NCBI GenBank assembly: GCA_964517355.1
Contig: CAZFCK010000043.1
Coordinates: forward strand, 1-25,308
Source: CAZFCK01 sp964517355
Lineage (GTDB): Bacteria; Desulfobacterota; Desulfovibrionia; Desulfovibrionales; Desulfovibrionaceae
DNA length: 25,308 nt
Direction: 5' to 3'
Shown: in pieces, positions 22,743 to 25,308 of the stretch
Position numbering within the stretch: position 1 is the first letter of the stretch
How the letters are laid out: each line of letters opens with the position of its first letter
The notes under the pieces: model-generated
Told to the model about the DNA's origin: nothing
The model's input: only the letters and a program-made list of their open reading frames with translations
The model's database searches: none
Made by a program: the position numbers and the translations under genes

Positions 22743-23849
22743 ATGGCCCGGAAAAGCGTCAGTATGCTCTGTTTCGTGCTGTTGCTGCTATGCGGCGCAC
22801 TGACTGTGCGGGCTGCGATTCCTTTTGAAAAAGACGACACCTTGGAGGAACTACGGCAAAAAATCGAGCAAAACGGCTATAATTTCACCGTTACGCATAC
22901 AAGGATCTTTGATTTGCAGGCGAGTGAGAAAAAGCGTTACTTTTTCCGGCGCGTTTCACCCCTTTCGCTTGTGCGGGATGATGCGGGGCGGTTCCGCGAC
23001 ATGGAGATTCCGGCGTTTTTGCCCAGCGCTTACGATTCGCGCAACGTGGACGGCCACTCCTCCATCGGACCGGTCCGCGACCAGGGAGCCTGCGGCTCGT
23101 GTTACGCTTTCGGCGCGCTTGCCGCGGCTGAGGGCGCGTACAACACCGCATATGGCTTGGTGGACGATAAAGTGGTGGATTTCTCCGAAGCCTTTGTCGT
23201 GTGGTGTTTGGGAACGTATGGCCCCTACAAGGGGCACTTTGGCGGATGTGATGACGAAGCGGACGGCGAATTATTGTTTTTTCAGGCCTTGACCAAGGAA
23301 GGCGTGACTTTTGAGGAGAACTTCCCATATCAAACCAACGATCCAGGATCGTGCACCTATTGGGATGATCCCCGCGTGGTGTTCGATTCCTGGAGCCGTT
23401 GCGGATGTCTGGCTGTTGATCGGATCAAGGCCGCCATCCTGAAATACGGCACTGTGGCTGCGGGGGTTTTATGCACGCCGGCTTTTGAGGCGTACAACGA
23501 AGGGGTGTATGAGGATACATTGGCCGGCTGCCCCACGGAGGATGGCGTTCCGTGTTGGTATGCGCCGATGGATCACCTGGTCGCCCTCGTGGGCTGGAAT
23601 GACAACGGCGATCCTGAAAAAGAGGGCTATTGGATACTGCGCAATTCCTGGGGAGATGATTGGGGAGAAGGCGGTTATATGCGCATCAAGTACAATTCCG
23701 CTCACGTGAGTTGCGCAACGGCCTATATCACCATGGGAAAAGCCCCCGGCACGCCTGCGGGCACGACACCGCATTACGTGATTTTTTTCCTGCTGCTGAC
23801 TGCGGGAGGACTGGTGTACATCGAAAGACGCCGGAGAAAAGTCCCGTAA
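22743..23849 (+). CDS. Secreted papain-like cysteine protease, paralogue 1
   Basis: A C1A-family protease of 368 residues exported by a signal peptide (1-24, cut near VRA). A propeptide-like segment follows (about 25-90), with the TLEELRQKIEQNGYNFTV block shared with paralogue 2. The catalytic domain (95-330) has the oxyanion Gln114, nucleophile Cys120 in DQGACGSCYAFG, His278 in MDHLVALVGWND and Asn301 in NSWGDDWGEGGY. Cys117 and Cys169 match the papain Cys22-Cys63 disulfide. The tail GTPAGTTPHYVIFFLLL, a hydrophobic stretch and RRRRK looks like a membrane anchor or sorting signal. AAAGGGGAA precedes the ATG; a TATAGG -10 (22722-22727) is possible. A repeat copy follows the stop within 4 bases. 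Confidence 0.93.
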   Translation: MARKSVSMLCFVLLLLCGALTVRAAIPFEKDDTLEELRQKIEQNGYNFTVTHTRIFDLQASEKKRYFFRRVSPLSLVRDDAGRFRDMEIPAFLPSAYDSRNVDGHSSIGPVRDQGACGSCYAFGALAAAEGAYNTAYGLVDDKVVDFSEAFVVWCLGTYGPYKGHFGGCDDEADGELLFFQALTKEGVTFEENFPYQTNDPGSCTYWDDPRVVFDSWSRCGCLAVDRIKAAILKYGTVAAGVLCTPAFEAYNEGVYEDTLAGCPTEDGVPCWYAPMDHLVALVGWNDNGDPEKEGYWILRNSWGDDWGEGGYMRIKYNSAHVSCATAYITMGKAPGTPAGTTPHYVIFFLLLTAGGLVYIERRRRKVP

Positions 23850-23852
23850 GCC

Positions 23853-23954
23853 GGCGCGTTTTCGCCTTGAAACAAAACCTGCGCCTGAAACAATGTCCTG
23901 TTGTTTCAGATAAATACATGCGAGCATCTCAATTTCTTCAAGGTTGCCACGCTC
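23853..23954 (+). repeat. Dispersed three-hairpin repeat, copy D (degenerate)
   Basis: It starts GGCGCGTTTTCGCCTTGAAACAA just after the protease stop. The central stem (CCTGAAACAA/TTGTTTCAG) is kept. The third hairpin has decayed: GAGCATCTC and GCTC remain but the inner arms differ. It separates the two protease genes in the same orientation as the transcript. Confidence 0.7.
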
Positions 23955-24029
23955 GACAATGCCTTATTGCGTTGTCGCAGTTAGAATTTTCAGTATGGTC
24001 AAGCGGGGCTGGCCTTATGGGCCGATAGG

Positions 24030-24058
24030 TTGTACAGCGTGTAACCACAACGGATAAT
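24030..24058 (+). promoter_or_regulatory. Possible promoter of protease paralogue 2
   Basis: TTGTAC (24030-24035), a 17-base spacer and GATAAT (24053-24058; five of six -10 positions match) lie 32 bases before the start codon. This suggests the second protease has its own promoter and is not simply read through from the first. Confidence 0.5.
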
Positions 24059-24090
24059 ACTTTTTTCCTGGATCGATAATGGAGGATTGC

Positions 24091-25194
24091 ATGTTTCGGA
24101 AAAGTATCGGCCTGGTTTGCTTTCTGGCCTTGTTGCTGTGCGCCGCTCTGACGGTTCAGGCGGCGGTTCCTTTCGAAGATGACGACACCTTGGAGGAGAT
24201 TCGTCAAAAAATCGAGCAGAACGGCTACAATTTCACTGTGGGGCACACCAGGATTTTCGATCTGCCACCTGCCGTAAAGGCAGAGATGTTATCCCGGCGC
24301 GCGTCGGCTCCTCGCCCCGCGGCTGAGTACGCGCTGCAATTCCGTGAGCTGGAGATACCGGAGGCGCTCCCCGGGGCGTATGATTCACGCGATATTGACG
24401 GACACTCCTATATAGGCCCGATCCGTGATCAGGCCATATCCGGCTCCTGTTACGCATTCGGCGCCTGCGCGGCGGCGGAGGGCGCCTACAACAAGGCTTT
24501 CGGGTTGATGGACGCCAGCGTCGTGGAATTTTCCGAGTCGTTCATTATGTGGTGCCTGGGAACGTACGGCCCCTATTTTGAGCACTTCAACGGCCTTGGC
24601 GGCGCGGATTACGATTATGCGGAATTGCAGGCCCTGACCAGGGAAGGCGTCACCTTTGAGGCAGATTTTCCTTATACGATAACGGATCCCGGATCGTGCA
24701 CCCATTGGGAAGATCCTCGCGTGGCGTTCGACTCCTGGGGCCGCTGCGAGTGCCAGGCCCTGGACCAGATCAAGGCCGCCATTATGCAAAACGGCGCCGT
24801 GGACGCCGCGGTCATGGTGACTTCCGCTTTTCAGGCCTACACCGGGGGCGTGTACGAGGACACCCTGAACGGTTGTCCCGCAGATGAAGGCGAGCCCTGT
24901 TTCTATACCACGACCAACCACGCGATCGCCCTTGTGGGCTGGAACGACAACGGCGACCCTGAGAAGGAAGGCTACTGGATTCTCCGCAATTCCTGGGGAG
25001 ATAAATGGGGAGAAGCCGGTTACATGCGCATCAAGTACAATTCCGCCAGAGTGAGCTGCGCCGTGGCCTATGTGACCATGGGCAAGGCCCCGGGAACGCC
25101 GGCCGGCACGACGACCCATTACGTGATTTTCTTCGTGCTGCTTCTCACCACGGGAAGCCTGGTGCTCATCGGCAGACGCCGCTGGAGATCGTAG
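24091..25194 (+). CDS. Secreted papain-like cysteine protease, paralogue 2
   Basis: A 367-residue close paralogue of the preceding protease, aligned from signal peptide to tail almost without gaps. The ATG at 24091 is chosen because GGAGG (24081-24085) sits just upstream; an in-frame ATG at 24079 would place that site inside the gene. Signal peptide 1-24, shared propeptide block, catalytic Gln114, Cys120 (ISGSCYAFG), His277 (TNHAIALVGWND) and Asn300 (NSWGDKWGEAGY) are all present. The papain disulfide partners are both missing: Ser117 in place of Cys, and Leu169 in the GCDDEADG equivalent. The tail GTPAGTTTHYVIFF, hydrophobic segment and RRRWRS are kept. It is probably active, with altered stability or specificity. 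A repeat copy follows. Confidence 0.93.
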   Translation: MFRKSIGLVCFLALLLCAALTVQAAVPFEDDDTLEEIRQKIEQNGYNFTVGHTRIFDLPPAVKAEMLSRRASAPRPAAEYALQFRELEIPEALPGAYDSRDIDGHSYIGPIRDQAISGSCYAFGACAAAEGAYNKAFGLMDASVVEFSESFIMWCLGTYGPYFEHFNGLGGADYDYAELQALTREGVTFEADFPYTITDPGSCTHWEDPRVAFDSWGRCECQALDQIKAAIMQNGAVDAAVMVTSAFQAYTGGVYEDTLNGCPADEGEPCFYTTTNHAIALVGWNDNGDPEKEGYWILRNSWGDKWGEAGYMRIKYNSARVSCAVAYVTMGKAPGTPAGTTTHYVIFFVLLLTTGSLVLIGRRRWRS

Positions 25195-25231
25195 ATGTCT
25201 CAGCTTTCGGAGCAAGATTCATAATTTGATT

Positions 25232-25308
25232 TAGCGCATTTTCGCCTTGAAATAAGGCTCTCCCCTGAAACAATTTTCAATTGTTCCAGGGAAATGCATA
25301 AGAGCATC
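25232..25308 (+). repeat. Dispersed three-hairpin repeat, copy E (cut by window end)
   Basis: It matches copy C almost base for base from TAGCGCATTTTCG through the central stem and AAATGCATAAGAGCATC, and stops with the window in the first arm of the third hairpin. It lies 37 bases after the stop of protease paralogue 2, again in the transcript orientation. Confidence 0.85.

Noticed and set aside
1..25308. tRNA, rRNA, CRISPR arrays, insertion sequences or prophage genes
   Set aside because: None seen. The repeats are few, dispersed and lack spacers, and no transposase, integrase or Cas protein is encoded.

Overview
The window looks like chromosomal DNA of a GC-rich, Gram-negative strict anaerobe. 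The best fit is a sulfate- or sulfite-reducing member of the Desulfovibrionaceae. This rests on the oxygen-sensitive class III ribonucleotide reductase, a DUF39-type homocysteine biosynthesis protein, a LarE-type PP-loop sulfur transferase, the fmdB/purB/pyrE/L,D-transpeptidase neighbourhood, and a large multi-PAS kinase. The assignment comes from recalled family resemblance; no database search was possible.

Layout from left to right. At 1-213 there are two tandem copies of a structured dispersed repeat. nrdG and nrdD (211-2995, minus) encode the anaerobic ribonucleotide reductase and its activase. An AT-rich gap with a tandem 11-mer follows. A large orphan PAS sensor histidine kinase lies on the minus strand (3566-6181), followed by an uncharacterised protein (6315-6848). 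The stretch 6849-8483 is poor in genes and holds one doubtful basic ORF, several hairpins and an attenuator-like leader. It leads into infA (8484-8702, TTG start). Next comes a sulfur module of hcyS-like DUF39 protein and an overlapping LarE-family protein (8939-10911). A 36-residue, very basic protein follows, then a 650-bp gap rich in inverted repeats. After that come an FmdB-type zinc-ribbon protein and a continuous PurB-PyrE fusion (12220-14136). An L,D-transpeptidase with NTF2-like repeats is followed by a coupled one-pass membrane protein (14387-16463). Further right are a repeat copy, a TIM-barrel sugar isomerase-like protein, and a four-gene BMP-type ABC importer (17886-22545), probably for nucleosides. 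Last are two tandem secreted papain-like proteases with identical-style C-terminal anchors (22743-25194), each followed by a repeat copy.

How the genes work together. nrdG/nrdD supply deoxyribonucleotides without oxygen, and PurB-PyrE joins one purine step to one pyrimidine step in a single chain. The BMP importer may salvage nucleosides, so nucleotide metabolism recurs across the window. The DUF39 and LarE-family genes form a sulfur-handling pair. The two proteases form a duplicated extracytoplasmic proteolysis locus.

The most interesting signals are four. The PurB-PyrE fusion has no stop or usable start at the junction. The protease pair shares a membrane-anchor tail, and one copy has lost both cysteines of the papain-type disulfide. 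The ~105-bp three-hairpin repeat has all five copies in the same orientation relative to the upstream gene, one starting exactly at the nrdD stop codon. The gap before fmdB has a strong orphan minus-strand terminator. The window both begins and ends inside a repeat copy, as expected of a contig broken at repeats.
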